Shown: one piece after another, positions 39,919-49,268 of the stretch
Layout: each line of letters opens with the position of its first letter
How positions within the stretch are numbered: position 1 is the first letter of the stretch
Source of the DNA: Cafeteria roenbergensis
Lineage: Eukaryota > Sar > Bigyra > Bicosoecida > Cafeteriaceae
DNA: 64,000 nt
NCBI GenBank assembly: GCA_008330645.1
Contig: VLTN01000018.1
Span: forward strand, 1-64,000
Direction: 5' to 3'
Made by a program: the position numbers and the translations under genes
Notes under the pieces: model-generated
The model's input: the letters and a program-made list of their open reading frames with translations, nothing else
Told to the model about the DNA's origin: nothing
Databases searched by the model: none

Positions 39919-42903
39919 TCAGGCGCATCGACACGCCACGATGACCCAGACAGCCAGCACGTCCTCCGCATACGCGAACACGCGCACCCGCACCGCCAGC
40001 GACACCGCCTCTCGGCGGGAGCACACCACCCCCTCGGCCACCGCGGAGGCTCGCAGGAAGGCCGCCAGGCGCGCCGGGGAGGCGTGCCCCACCTGGAAGG
40101 GAAATGCCGAGAACGAGTGGCCGGGCGGCACGCAGGCACGCACGGCCGCGCGGAAGTCGTCGGCCCCGAATGGCCGGCCGGTAAGGCGCTCCGACTCGTA
40201 CGCAGCGAGGGCGGGGGCCAGGGAGTGCTCCAGCCGCGGGTCGAACGGGGCCTCGGGCAGGGCGGCCTCCTCTCGCCACGCCAGCGCTTCGGCGCGGAGG
40301 CACTGCTCCAGCGCGAAGGCCAGCGGGCCCTCCGCCACCGTCGGCGGGCACAGCGCCGGGGCCGGGGGCAGCGTCGCCGCGAGCGCCCCGATGGCACCTT
40401 GGTCAAAGGGCAGCCACTTGCCCTCGTCCCGCAAGGCCCAGCTACAGCCGCTCACCGACGAAGTGGGCTGCACGTTGGCGAGCAGAGACTCTTCGTTGAA
40501 CAGGCACGCAATGGTGCGAAACCGCCGGCCATCGGCCGTCGGCCAGTCCGGAGCCGAGCGCTCGCCCGTGAGCGGCTCCCAGAAGCGGACCACGAGCCCG
40601 CCCTCCTGCTCCCCGGCCCCGCCAGCCGCGTCGTCCAGCGACCTGTCGTCCAGCGACACCACCCACTCGTGCGTCCCCTCCACGCCCCTGGCGTCCACCC
40701 ACGTGCCCACCGCCACGAAGGCGTCGAGGCCGAAGCCGCGCAGCAGCGAGCAGAGCAGCGTGGCGTGGTCCGCGGCCGTGCCAGACCGCATGGCAAGCAC
40801 GGTGAAGGGGGAGTGCCACGGCGCGGTGTCGGGCTCGTCGAACTCCGCGTCCGGGCTCCAGGCAGACTCCGGGTCCCAGCCATCGCCTGCAAACTCGCCC
40901 TCGCCCCCGGTGGCGCCGCTGCCCGCGCCGCCTGCGCCCGAGCCGGGGCTGCCCGGCGCCCCGCTGCCTCGCCGAGCGGCACCGCTTCGGCCTCGCCCGC
41001 GGCCCCCTGTCGGCGCGCCCCCGTCTCTGCTGTGCCCTGCGCGCAGGCGCCCGTCTCCCTTGCCCGGGGCAGCGGCGCCAGCGCGCTCCCGCTGCTCCGA
41101 CCGGCGGTCCGGGCCAGCTGTTCCCCCCAGGGGGTTGTGTCCCCGGAGCGGGAGGAGCGCAACGAGCCTGGCGGCGTGGCGGGGGGACTCCACCAGCCTG
41201 CCCGCGCGCATGGGCCGCACAAACGAGGTCACGGCGCGCTGGACCCCCCCCTCGTCCGGCGCGAAGATTCTCACCGGGCGAAACCGCAGATCCGGGCGGC
41301 GCGCCACCGCGCCGTCCCACCACCGCCGCGCAGCGAGGAACAGTCGCCTCGAAGCAGACGCCTGCTCCTGCTCGATCGCGCGGACGCGGGCCTCCACGTC
41401 GGCCGGCAGAGCCATGCCGGGCACACGGGAGCCGCTGGCGCTGACGTCGGCGAGAGAGGCAGGGGCGCGCCTGGGGACGAGCTCCAGCCGGCAGGCCAAC
41501 GCACCGGCCGACAGACCGGCCTCTCCCGCCGTGCCGGCTGCGGGGAGCTCGACGGTGAGCGACGCTGAGCCCGTGGCTAGGACGCGGCGCCACTCCACGC
41601 ACACGTACGACACAAGTTCCACTCGGAACGCCGTCCCTCCCAGCTCGCCTAGACCGGCGGGCAGCCCAGCGGAGGCCGCCGCCGCGGCCGTGGGCTCGGC
41701 CGCCCCTGCGCTGCCACGACCCACAGCCGCAGCTTGCGGGCCCGTGGCGACGATGCGCGTGACCGCAAGCTGCAGCGGGTCGGCCGACGCCATCAGCCGC
41801 CGCAGGCCCCCCCCGGGCGGGACGGCGTCCAGGCTCGGGAACAGGTCCAGCAGAAACGCGGCGTCGAACGACGGGCTCTCGCTCGCCGGCACTGGAATGC
41901 CGCGAAACCGCTGGCCCCGGAAGCAAGCGTGCAGCACGAGAAAGGAAGTTTCGGCCCTCGGCCTGGCCGCAGTGCGCAAGCCCGTCGAGCCCGCGGAGGC
42001 GGCGGAGGCGGCGGAGCGGCCGCCGTCGTCCTGGTCGGGAGCCATGTCTGAGAGGAAGGCGGACCCAGCCTGCACGTGGATGCGCAGGTACTTGCGTCTG
42101 GGGTCCAGCGGGCGGGGCCCGTCGCCCTGCCTGAGACTCAGGTCGGCAGAGCAGGCGGCAGCCAGCGCCGCAAGAGACACCAGATCCTCGTCCTCGTCCT
42201 TGTCCTTGTCATCCGAGAAGGCCAGGCCGCCGCTGCCGCTGCCGCTGCCGTTGCCGCCGAGCGCGGCGTCGGCGGCGTCGCCATCGCCACCCAGTCCACC
42301 CGACAGGCTGCTGCGGCCGGCGTCAGCCTCTGCTGCAGAGGGCGACTGCTTCCCGTCCTTGCTGCGCCCGGTGTGGCTTGTAGCCTGCCCATGAGGCGGC
42401 TCCACTCTGCGAGCCTCGCAAGCAATTGTGCCGGCCACGGCGAGGGATGGCGGCCATGCAACGGCGTCGGCCAGCCCACCGGGCGTGTGCCCAAGCCGCC
42501 AGCGCGTGCGACGCCTGAGTGCGTTGCGTGCTCCGCAGCGAATGGCATCAGTGGCTCGCATCCAAGCGCGCATCTCACCCGGACGCCAGTCCATTGACCA
42601 CGGCGTCGACCACGCCTGCCTCGCGCAGGACGTGCCGAACCTTTTCTGCCTGGCTCATGCCAGCGAGAGCCGCGCTTCCCAGCTGCGATGGAGCAGAACG
42701 CGCGCTTACATGGTGCTGATCAACCTGAGGCATGCGCTCGCAGGCGGCCCGCGCGCTTGCCCGCCCCAACGATGACCGGTGGGTTCGCCGTTTGAGCCCC
42801 TCACCTCTGCTTCCCGCTCGCGGAGAACAGCCCGGACCTCGTCGTACACCCCTTGCGACTGGAGGTATCCGTGCACCTGGTCTCGGAGGGCCTCGGCGGC
42901 CAT
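39919..42903 (-). CDS. CEP76: CEP76 centrosomal protein
   Basis: Exons: 42805-42903, 42579-42682, 39919-42406; product 896 aa (human 659). CEP76 limits centriole reduplication. Exon 1 (MAAEALRDQVHGYLQSQGVYDEVRAV in two parts) and exon 2 (KVRHVLREAGVVDAVV) match the human N-terminal helices. Exon 3 carries DPRRKYLRIHVQAGSAFL, the C2 domain (FRGQRFRGIPVPA, FLLDLF, CVEWRRVL, SLTVEL), the block VRIFAPDEGGVQRAVTSFV and RAGRLVESPRHAARLV, then the transglutaminase-like region (DHATLLCSLLRGFGLDAFVAVGT, HEWVV, FWEPLTG) and a C-terminus closing LAVRVRVFAY. Extra length comes from Gly/Ala insertions. The human GDCEDHA reads GTAADHA here, so the Cys position of the peptidase-like fold is lost while His is kept. 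Shares a 195-bp divergent promoter with TRAPPC4. Confidence 0.93.
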
Positions 42904-43098
42904 GTCAGCCCAGGAGGGGCCGTGTGCGCAGTCCGGCAGCCGTGCAAACAACAACCTTGACTTGCTCGCGGTGCAACTCTGCCAGACGCAAACTCGCCAG
43001 ACGGGCCAGCACTGCTCCGCCAAGCCACGGGATCGCCACCCGCAAGACCAGGCCGGGATCGGTGTCCCAAGCGAGGCAGCATCCAAGCAGCGCGTGCG

Positions 43099-43807
43099 AT
43101 GGCGGCGGCCGCAACGTCCCGGCTGTACTACAGCGTGTACGTGATCAACAAGTCGGGCTCCATCTCCTACGAGAGAGTGAGGCCACCAAGCGCCCGCGAG
43201 TTTTGGGGCGCCTTTCGCCTCTGGTGCACGCGAGAAGCGTGCACGGCTCGTTGCTGGCAGCGGCGCAGCCATGCCTCCTCTGGCCCGCGCTCACGACTCG
43301 GCTTGTTCCGGTGCCGCGCAGTGGGTGTCTCCGCTGCCCGCCCCCGAGACGACCGCAAACGACCACATCCGCATGGCTTCTACGCTCCATACGGTGTACA
43401 ACATGGCTGCCCAGGTAAGGCGGTGCCTCGCGCTGCTGTGCCTCACGCGCTTGTGCGCGCGCCATGGCGCAGTTCGCGCTAGGGCGGTGCGGTGCAAGTG
43501 CGATGTGCGCGCTTCCTCCCCCCCCCCCCCTCACGCACAGGTGGCCCCCGAGGGCACCAGTGGTATCCGAGAGGTGCGCACCAGCGCGGTGACCATCTTC
43601 ACCCTGCCGACTCCGACCGGAATCACGTTTGTGGTGACCGCCCCTCCGGACACGCGCGTCAAGGTGGCCGATGCGGCCGTGCTGTTCCGCCGGCTGTACC
43701 GCAGCTATGCGGACATCATCCTGAAGGACCCCTTTGCGAACCCGGACCAGCCGATCCGGTCGGCGGACTTCACAGCGGCGGTGGTGGATATCATGTCTGG
43801 CCGATAG
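43099..43807 (+). CDS. TRAPPC4: TRAPP complex subunit 4 (Trs23)
   Basis: Exons: 43099-43176, 43322-43414, 43541-43807; product 145 aa. TRAPP subunits of this sedlin/longin-like family form the core of the Rab1/Ypt1 exchange factor at ER-Golgi membranes. Exon 1 gives SRLYYSVYVINKSGSISYER, matching FSVYVVNKAGGLIYQ of human TRAPPC4. Exon 2 gives the helix DHIRMASTLHTVYNMAAQ. Exon 3 begins VAPEGTSGIREVRTSAVTIF and continues PTGITFVVTAPPD, then the last helix. The SGI.x(2).xET/T block separates it from TRAPPC1. The PDZ-like insertion of the animal protein is absent, so this is a compact form. Introns are 145 and 126 bp; the second ends CACAG, the only non-GCAG acceptor in the window. Confidence 0.9.
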
Positions 43808-44107
43808 GCGGCGGAGGTCGGGGGCGTTCGTTGGCAGGGTGTGCGCGCCGCACTGAGTCGTTCGCGCGACGGCCCAGGGCTCGCGGTGTGCCCATACATG
43901 TGTGTTTCGTTGCTGCGCGCGCAAGGGCGCTTCGTGCCCACGCGCCCCTCAGGCTCGCTCGCGCTCGGCTGACTGACTGGCTCACACTCACGCACTAGGT
44001 GGGTCGCCCTCACGGCACCCGCCCAGCCGCTCCGATGCTGCTTGCGGCTGGCTGGCTGGCTGGCTGCCTGGCTGGCTGGCTGCCTGGCTGGCTGCCTGGC
44101 TGGCTGC

Positions 44108-44138
<31 letters not shown>

Positions 44139-44264
44139 CCTGGCTGGCTGGCTGGCTGCAGCCCAGCGCTGACGCGGTCGACGGGAGCACGCCACCGGTG
44201 CAAGCTCGAGGCCGGCCAGCCCTCGCCTTATGCTGCCTCCGCGAAAGCGCCGGACGAAGCTCGT
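43808..44264. other. Convergent intergenic region with a repeat, 457 bp
   Basis: This lies between the stop codons of TRAPPC4 (plus) and the FHIT-like gene (minus). Its right half is occupied by the CTGG/CTGC tetranucleotide repeat at 44046-44158. The left half has no recognisable feature. Confidence 0.5.
44046..44158. repeat. (GGCT)n tetranucleotide repeat with GCCT interruptions
   Basis: About 113 bp of GGCT units are broken at irregular intervals by GCCT variants, in non-coding DNA between two convergent genes. Read in the antisense direction it gives an open Ser-Gln-Pro-Ala repeat frame, which is an artefact of the repeat. Confidence 0.93.
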
Positions 44265-44804
44265 TCAGGGCGGGCTGCCCGTCGCTGCCTCGGCGGGCGC
44301 CCCGGGCCCGGCACGGACGGTGGCAGCACTCCCCGCGCGCAGAGCATCACGGAGCTCTGCCACGTCGCCGACGAAGGCCCCGTCAGGGAGGGGCGCGGGT
44401 TGGGGCGCCAGCTCGCTGCAGCGGTGGCGGCGCATCCCGAACAGGCCGCGGCAGGAGCCAAAGTCGCCAGCCGTGCGGGGCACGACGTGCACGTGCAGGT
44501 GCATGACTTCTTGGCCTGCCTCTTCTCCGATGTGCGCGGCGAGGTTGTAGGCGTCGCGGCCCGTGGCGGCTCGCACGGCGCGAGAAGCGCGAGCGACGGC
44601 GACTCCAAAATCTGCTGCCTCCTCGTCTGACAGCTCGTGGATCCCGAGAACGCACCGCTTGGAGATGACCAGCGTGTGGCCCGCCACAAGCGGGAACTTG
44701 TCCATGAAGGCTGCCGAGTGCTTGGTCTCGAACAGCAAGGATTCCACAAACGACGCCGGCCGAGTGGCCAGGAGGTTGGCGAAGATGCTGCGTCCGGCGG
44801 CCAT
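44265..44804 (-). CDS. FHIT-like histidine-triad diadenosine hydrolase
   Basis: An intronless frame of 179 aa starting MAAGRSIFANLLATRPA; the frame is open upstream, so MSWVLLMTS at 44951 is an alternative start. HIT proteins hydrolyse nucleotidyl phosphates through a covalent His intermediate. The triad is HLHVHV (AGQEVMHLHVHVVPRTAGDF), very close to human FHIT [20 protein letters not shown]. The upstream block PLVAGHTLVISKRCV matches the FHIT PVVPGHVLVCPLRPV region, and the helix LSDEEAADFGVAVARASRAV follows as expected. The nucleotide-binding N-terminal strand (LLFETKHSAAFMDK) is present. FHIT cleaves Ap3A to AMP and ADP. HINT is less likely because the PRxAGDF tail is specific to the FHIT branch. 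The tail beyond residue 130 is Ala/Gly-rich and not conserved. Confidence 0.85.
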   Translation of the reverse strand: MAAGRSIFANLLATRPASFVESLLFETKHSAAFMDKFPLVAGHTLVISKRCVLGIHELSDEEAADFGVAVARASRAVRAATGRDAYNLAAHIGEEAGQEVMHLHVHVVPRTAGDFGSCRGLFGMRRHRCSELAPQPAPLPDGAFVGDVAELRDALRAGSAATVRAGPGAPAEAATGSPP

Positions 44805-45103
44805 CTGCGCGCTGCACGGCGGGCTCAGCCAGGTCGAGCGCTGGCAAGTTTGCCCGCCTGGGTCCTGTGCCAGGGCGCCGCCGGCGACGGGAGTGTGGGT
44901 TCTGGCGGCAGAGCCGCTGCTGGTGCTCGTCATGAGCAGGACCCAAGACACTCAGCGCCCCGCGCGCAGGCCCCCCCAGGCTCGAATCGGCGCCCCACTG
45001 GGCTGCTGGGACGCCGCCCTTCCCTCGGGGGTGTTGCGGTCCCCCCTTCCCCCGCTTGGAATCCCGGTGCCGCGGTGCGGCCGGCCGGGAAACCTGGTCC
45101 GCC

Positions 45104-46795
45104 ATGGCCCGAGCTGTGTGCCATGTTTGTAACGCGTGGATTTCCGGCCCAGTCACGGAGCACCTAGCAGCGTGCTGCTTGGAGCAGATGCCATCGCCTG
45201 CGGGGGCTTCGGGGGATGCCCGGGCGGCCAAGCGGCCAAGGTCGCATTCGGGCCAGCTCGACTCTGACCGCACGCAGCGCGCGCGCGCAGCCGACGGCAC
45301 GAATGCGGCGGGATCGGGACCCGCGCCGGAGGAACTTCCCCTTGTGTGGTCTTCCATGGTCACCAGGCCCCTGAGCGAGGAGGAGCTGGAGGAGCTGGAG
45401 GACGGCCCTGAGCTCGAGGGCCTCGGGATGCCCTGGCCAACAAACGACATCTTTGCCACGGAGGCTGAGTTCTGGCTCTCGCGGCTGCAAGCTTGGCCCA
45501 GGGTCGCCAGCGTGCCCGCCCTGGAGGCCGGGATCGACGACTCGCCCGTGGTGCAGGCTCCCCGCCAGTCGCTGCTGCTCCGCCGCTCGCGGCGCGCTTC
45601 GGCCGCGCCAGTGCCTCGGTCGGCGCGGCGCGGCACGCTTGTGCAGTTCACGGCCTTCACCGAGGCGGGCGGGCCCTTGCACGGCCGCTGCGTGTGGGTG
45701 TTCGCCAAGGAAGGCTGCTCCGTCGCCGCCCTCCTCGCCGCAGCGGCGACGCACTTCGTTCCAGGGAAGCGGGCCGCCGCCCCCTTTGACGCGTGGCGCG
45801 GCGCCGCCGTGCCGTCCAGCGCAGCCGCCGCCGCCAGCAGCGGCCGCCCCGACGCGGCCGCTTCAACCCCGGCCACCGTGGACCCCGTTTCCTGGTCCAT
45901 GTGGGTTGCTCACGCCTCGCCAGCAGGTCCCCTCTTTGACGAGGGGAGCATGATTGGGCCGTCGGCGCGCCTGGAGGAGGTGTTCGGCGCTGGCTGGGCA
46001 GCAGGTGCGCCTGGCGCGCCCGTGATCGGCCGCCTGCGGTTCCCAGCCGGGCCCTTGCTGGTGGTGGTGGGGCACCCGCTGGCCGGGGGTCTGCGCCTGG
46101 GGGTCAATGCGACTGCTTCGGGCGCGCCGTCGCACGGTGCTGCCTCAGCGGAAGCACCGTCGGGGCGCGCTGCGCCGGCTGCAGCGGACAGGCCGTCGCA
46201 GGGCTTCGGCCTGCCCGAGGCGCTACCGCAGGAGGAGTGCGCGGTCCTGGCGGCGCTTTGGGCAGTTCCAGAGTGTGTGCAGTGCCGCGGGGCGCCGGCA
46301 GCGGTCAGAGTGACGCCCGACGGGGCCGAGGAGCTGGGCTGCGCGCCTGGAGCAAGCTGCGGCAGGTGCGCCCAGGCCGCCGTTCTGCGCGCCGCGGGGG
46401 AGCTGGCCGCGCTCGCCGCCCAGCAGCCTCTGGCGGCGCTTGTGTCGCGCGCTGAGGCGCAACACGAGGCGGCGCGGGCTGGCGAGGACGTGAACGAAAT
46501 CGCGGAGGCTTGCGACGAACCCCTCGACGAGGAGGGGCTCAGGGAGGAGCAGGGCGACGCCAGCGCAGCGCTCATGCTCGCCACGATGGGGGCGTGGCAC
46601 TACTGGAAGCAGCTTGTGTCGAGCGGGTCCCCGGTGCCGCTGCTGCCGCAGCAGCTCCAGGGAACCGTGCCTCGCTGGGCAGCCTTGCTCGGCGCGGACG
46701 AGCTGCGGGAGCTGCTCGTGCCGCTGCTGCCCCCTTCGCTTGTGCGCAGGGACTTGCGTGCACAGCTCGCGCTGGGCGACACGTGGGCCGAGTGA
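45104..46795 (+). CDS. UBZ4-like zinc-finger protein, otherwise unknown
   Basis: An intronless frame of 563 aa from ATG (MARAVCHVCNAWISGPVTEH). Residues 6-24 read C-x2-C-x10-H-x3-C, the spacing class of UBZ4/Rad18-type ubiquitin-binding zinc fingers (Rad18 has x11), which recruit DNA-repair proteins to ubiquitinated targets. After an acidic helix (LSEEELEELEDGPELEGL) comes a region with beta-like strands (RCVWVFAKEGCSVAALL, GPLLVVVGHPLAGGLRLGV). A second Cys cluster follows near residues 400-430 (CVQC ... C ... CGRC) and may bind another zinc. The C-terminus is helical. I do not recognise a named family. The gene ends 151 bp before the kinase gene on the same strand and shares a 299-bp divergent region with FHIT. 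Confidence 0.65.
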   Translation: MARAVCHVCNAWISGPVTEHLAACCLEQMPSPAGASGDARAAKRPRSHSGQLDSDRTQRARAADGTNAAGSGPAPEELPLVWSSMVTRPLSEEELEELEDGPELEGLGMPWPTNDIFATEAEFWLSRLQAWPRVASVPALEAGIDDSPVVQAPRQSLLLRRSRRASAAPVPRSARRGTLVQFTAFTEAGGPLHGRCVWVFAKEGCSVAALLAAAATHFVPGKRAAAPFDAWRGAAVPSSAAAAASSGRPDAAASTPATVDPVSWSMWVAHASPAGPLFDEGSMIGPSARLEEVFGAGWAAGAPGAPVIGRLRFPAGPLLVVVGHPLAGGLRLGVNATASGAPSHGAASAEAPSGRAAPAAADRPSQGFGLPEALPQEECAVLAALWAVPECVQCRGAPAAVRVTPDGAEELGCAPGASCGRCAQAAVLRAAGELAALAAQQPLAALVSRAEAQHEAARAGEDVNEIAEACDEPLDEEGLREEQGDASAALMLATMGAWHYWKQLVSSGSPVPLLPQQLQGTVPRWAALLGADELRELLVPLLPPSLVRRDLRAQLALGDTWAE

Positions 46796-46946
46796 CCCTG
46801 GACCTGCGCGCGGCGGCTGCGGAGGCGGCCGTCGGAACACTTGCCCTGCTCGCTCGCTCGCCAAATTGCAGCGACCCTGCCAGCAACCGACGCCGGCTTC
46901 TTGCGCGCCTGGCCACGCACACCGCCGCCCGCCGCACACAGAGCCA

Positions 46947-49073
46947 ATGGCTGACGCATCCCCAGACAGCGCGCCTGCGTCCACGAAGCAGGCAGCCCTG
47001 CTCGAGGCCCTGGAGAGGCGCATCACGGGGCACGAGGCCCGCGTCGCTGCCAAGAAGGAGCGCACCGAGGCGCTCAGCGCGGCACTGACCAGCTCCGACC
47101 TGAGCGCTGAGGAGCGCGAGGCCATGATGCGCGAGCACGCCGAGATGGAGAAGGTCTTCAGCCGCCGCTACCGCCGCCGGTTCAGCCGCGCAGACTTCGA
47201 GAGCCTCGCGATTGTCGGCAAGGGACATTTCGGAGAGGTCAGCCATTCCGCTCGCGCCCTCCGCGCCTCCCGCTTCGCCCGCGCGCGCAGCACCGCCTTG
47301 GGGCAGGGGTGTGGGGCGCCTTGGGGCACAAGCAACACGCGCCTTGAGGCAGCACTGGCAGCGACGGCTTGCAAGGCGCCGTGGCGCGAGGCACGCGGTC
47401 ATGCCCGGCCAAAGATTCCAGTGGTCGCGCGCGAGCGCCGCGGCCGTGGCCGCGCCGGCGCCTGACCCGCGAGGAGCGTTGAGGTTCGCATCCCCCTGTG
47501 CTTTGCCGCCGCAGGTGCACGTCGTCCGGGCTCGACCCTCTGCCGGGGAGGACGTGGCCGGAATGATTTACGCGCTAAAGGTCATGCGCAAGGACCACGT
47601 CAAGTCCACCCACAAGCTGAGCACGGCCAAGGCGGAGCGCGATGTGCTCGCAGAGGCCTACGACCGGTGAGCCGCTTGGCAAGCTTTGCAGGCGGTGCAG
47701 GCGCAACAGCGCAAGCGGCGACCTGACGCCAATGATCCCAAGGCTCCGCCCCTTGCTTCCTCCGCGTGCCCTGACCGCGATGTTTCGCCCCGCAGGTGGG
47801 TGGTTGGCCTGCATTTTGCCTTCCAGGACGCCGAGAACCTGTACTTGGTCATGGACTACATGGCCGGCGGCGACCTGATGGGCTTGCTCATCGCGAAGGA
47901 CACCTTTCCCGAGGCGGCCACGCGCATCTTTGCCGCGGAGATGGTGATGGCTGTGGGCAGCGTTCACGCCATGGGCTACATTCACCGTGACGTCAAGGTG
48001 AGAGCCGGGCCCCATGCGTGCCCAGCTCCGCGGCACTGTAGCTTCGAGACTTGCTCGAACACCTCAAGGAAGAAAAAAAAACTCCCTCCGCGGCCCGCTC
48101 GAGCTGTGCGTCCACCCCCCCCCCTTCCCCCCACCCCCCCCCGCGCGCGCGCCTCTGCCTCCACCCCGACCACCGGCCCCCGCAGCCGGATAACATTCTC
48201 ATCGACGAGCACGGCCACCTCAAGCTGGCCGACCTGGGTCTGGCCACAAAGATCGACGACGGCGACGCGCTCGTCGCTGCGGCCGATGCCGAGGCCAAGG
48301 GTGGCTCCGACCTGGGGCACGCCGAGCCCGCCGCGGCCACCAAGGCCGGCCACCGCTCCCGCAGGATGGCCTTCACCGTGTGCGGCACTTGCGACTACAT
48401 GGCCCCCGAGGTGCTGCTCCGCCGCGGCTACGACAAGACGGCCGACTGGTGGGCTGTCGGCGCCATCATCTTCGAGTGCGTCTTCGGATACGCTCCCTTT
48501 TGGGCCGAAAACGCAGAGGGCACGGCCCGCAAGATCGTCCACTGGCGCCACTACCTGCGGCTGCCCGCACCTTCGGCCCATCTTTCCGCCGAGTGCCTGG
48601 ACTTCATGGCGCGCCTTTTGAACAAGGCCGACCGCCGCCTCGGCCGCATGGGCACGGACGAGGTCAAAGCTCACCCGTGGTTCGCCGGCATCGACTGGAA
48701 GACGCTCGGCCACGGCGACGGCCCGTACGTCAGCGCCCCGGTTGCCGCCGCTGCCTCGGCGATGCAGGCCCTCAAGACTATGCCCGCCACGGACCCTGGC
48801 TTCACAGACGCCGTCAAGAGCCTCACCGTCTCGTTTGAGGAGGCCAGGGTGGTGCCCGGCGATGCCGCCGCTGCGCCCGCCAAGCCGGCCGCGAAGCCTG
48901 CCGAGGCCCGTTCCGCAGCCTCGTCGGGGGTGACCGAGAAGGTTGTCGGGTACACGTTCTCCCGGCAGGGCGAGGAGATGAAGCCGCCCCGCAAGCGCGA
49001 GACCAAGGCGTCCGCGATGCTCGCCAAGAGCCGGGCCGCGGCGTCAGCCAAGTCGGGCTCCGGCTCCACCTGA
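46947..49073 (+). CDS. NDR/LATS-class AGC protein kinase
   Basis: Exons: 46947-47237, 47515-47666, 47796-47997, 48186-49073; product 510 aa. NDR kinases bind MOB coactivators and control polarity, cytokinesis and growth. Residues 1-85 are the basic helical N-terminal region that binds MOB in this class (KVFSRRYRRRFSRADFESL leads into the kinase). The glycine loop is VGKGHFGEV, the ATP lysine is in YALKVM, the catalytic loop is HRDVKPDN, and the APE motif is in CDYMAPEVL. The metal-binding motif is DLG rather than DFG, and the activation segment reads AFTVCGTCDYMAPE where human NDR has AFSTVGTPDYIAPE. The basic auto-inhibitory insert is replaced by an Ala/Asp-rich one. The hydrophobic motif is VVGYTFSR with its phosphorylatable Thr. 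Exon 1 has the only GTCAG donor. Confidence 0.9.
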
Positions 49074-49268
49074 TTCCCCCAGCGCCCTGCTGCGCCGTGC
49101 CGCTGCCACAGGGCAGCGCGGTGTGCCTGTGTGTGCGATTATGCGTGGCTGTGCAAGTGACCCGTTCGTGTGCGTCGTCGGCCACTCAGTTCGTGCCACC
49201 CGATGCTGGCACTCGGCAGACTCAGGCCCGCGCAGACAATCGCACGCAGCGCGGGTTCCCCCCGCCAG

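Noticed and set aside
39710-42394. An 894-codon plus-strand frame opposite CEP76
   Set aside because: CEP76 similarity on the minus strand is unambiguous; the plus frame is Ser/Arg/Ala-rich with no motif.
42692-42730. A possible 15-27 bp micro-exon between CEP76 exons 1 and 2 (VDQHH)
   Set aside because: It would need an intron of only about 27 bp, far below the 99-bp minimum seen elsewhere.
43988-44203. Ser-Gln-Pro-Ala repeat peptide frame
   Set aside because: It is the translation of the GGCT tetranucleotide repeat in non-coding DNA with no flanking coding sequence.
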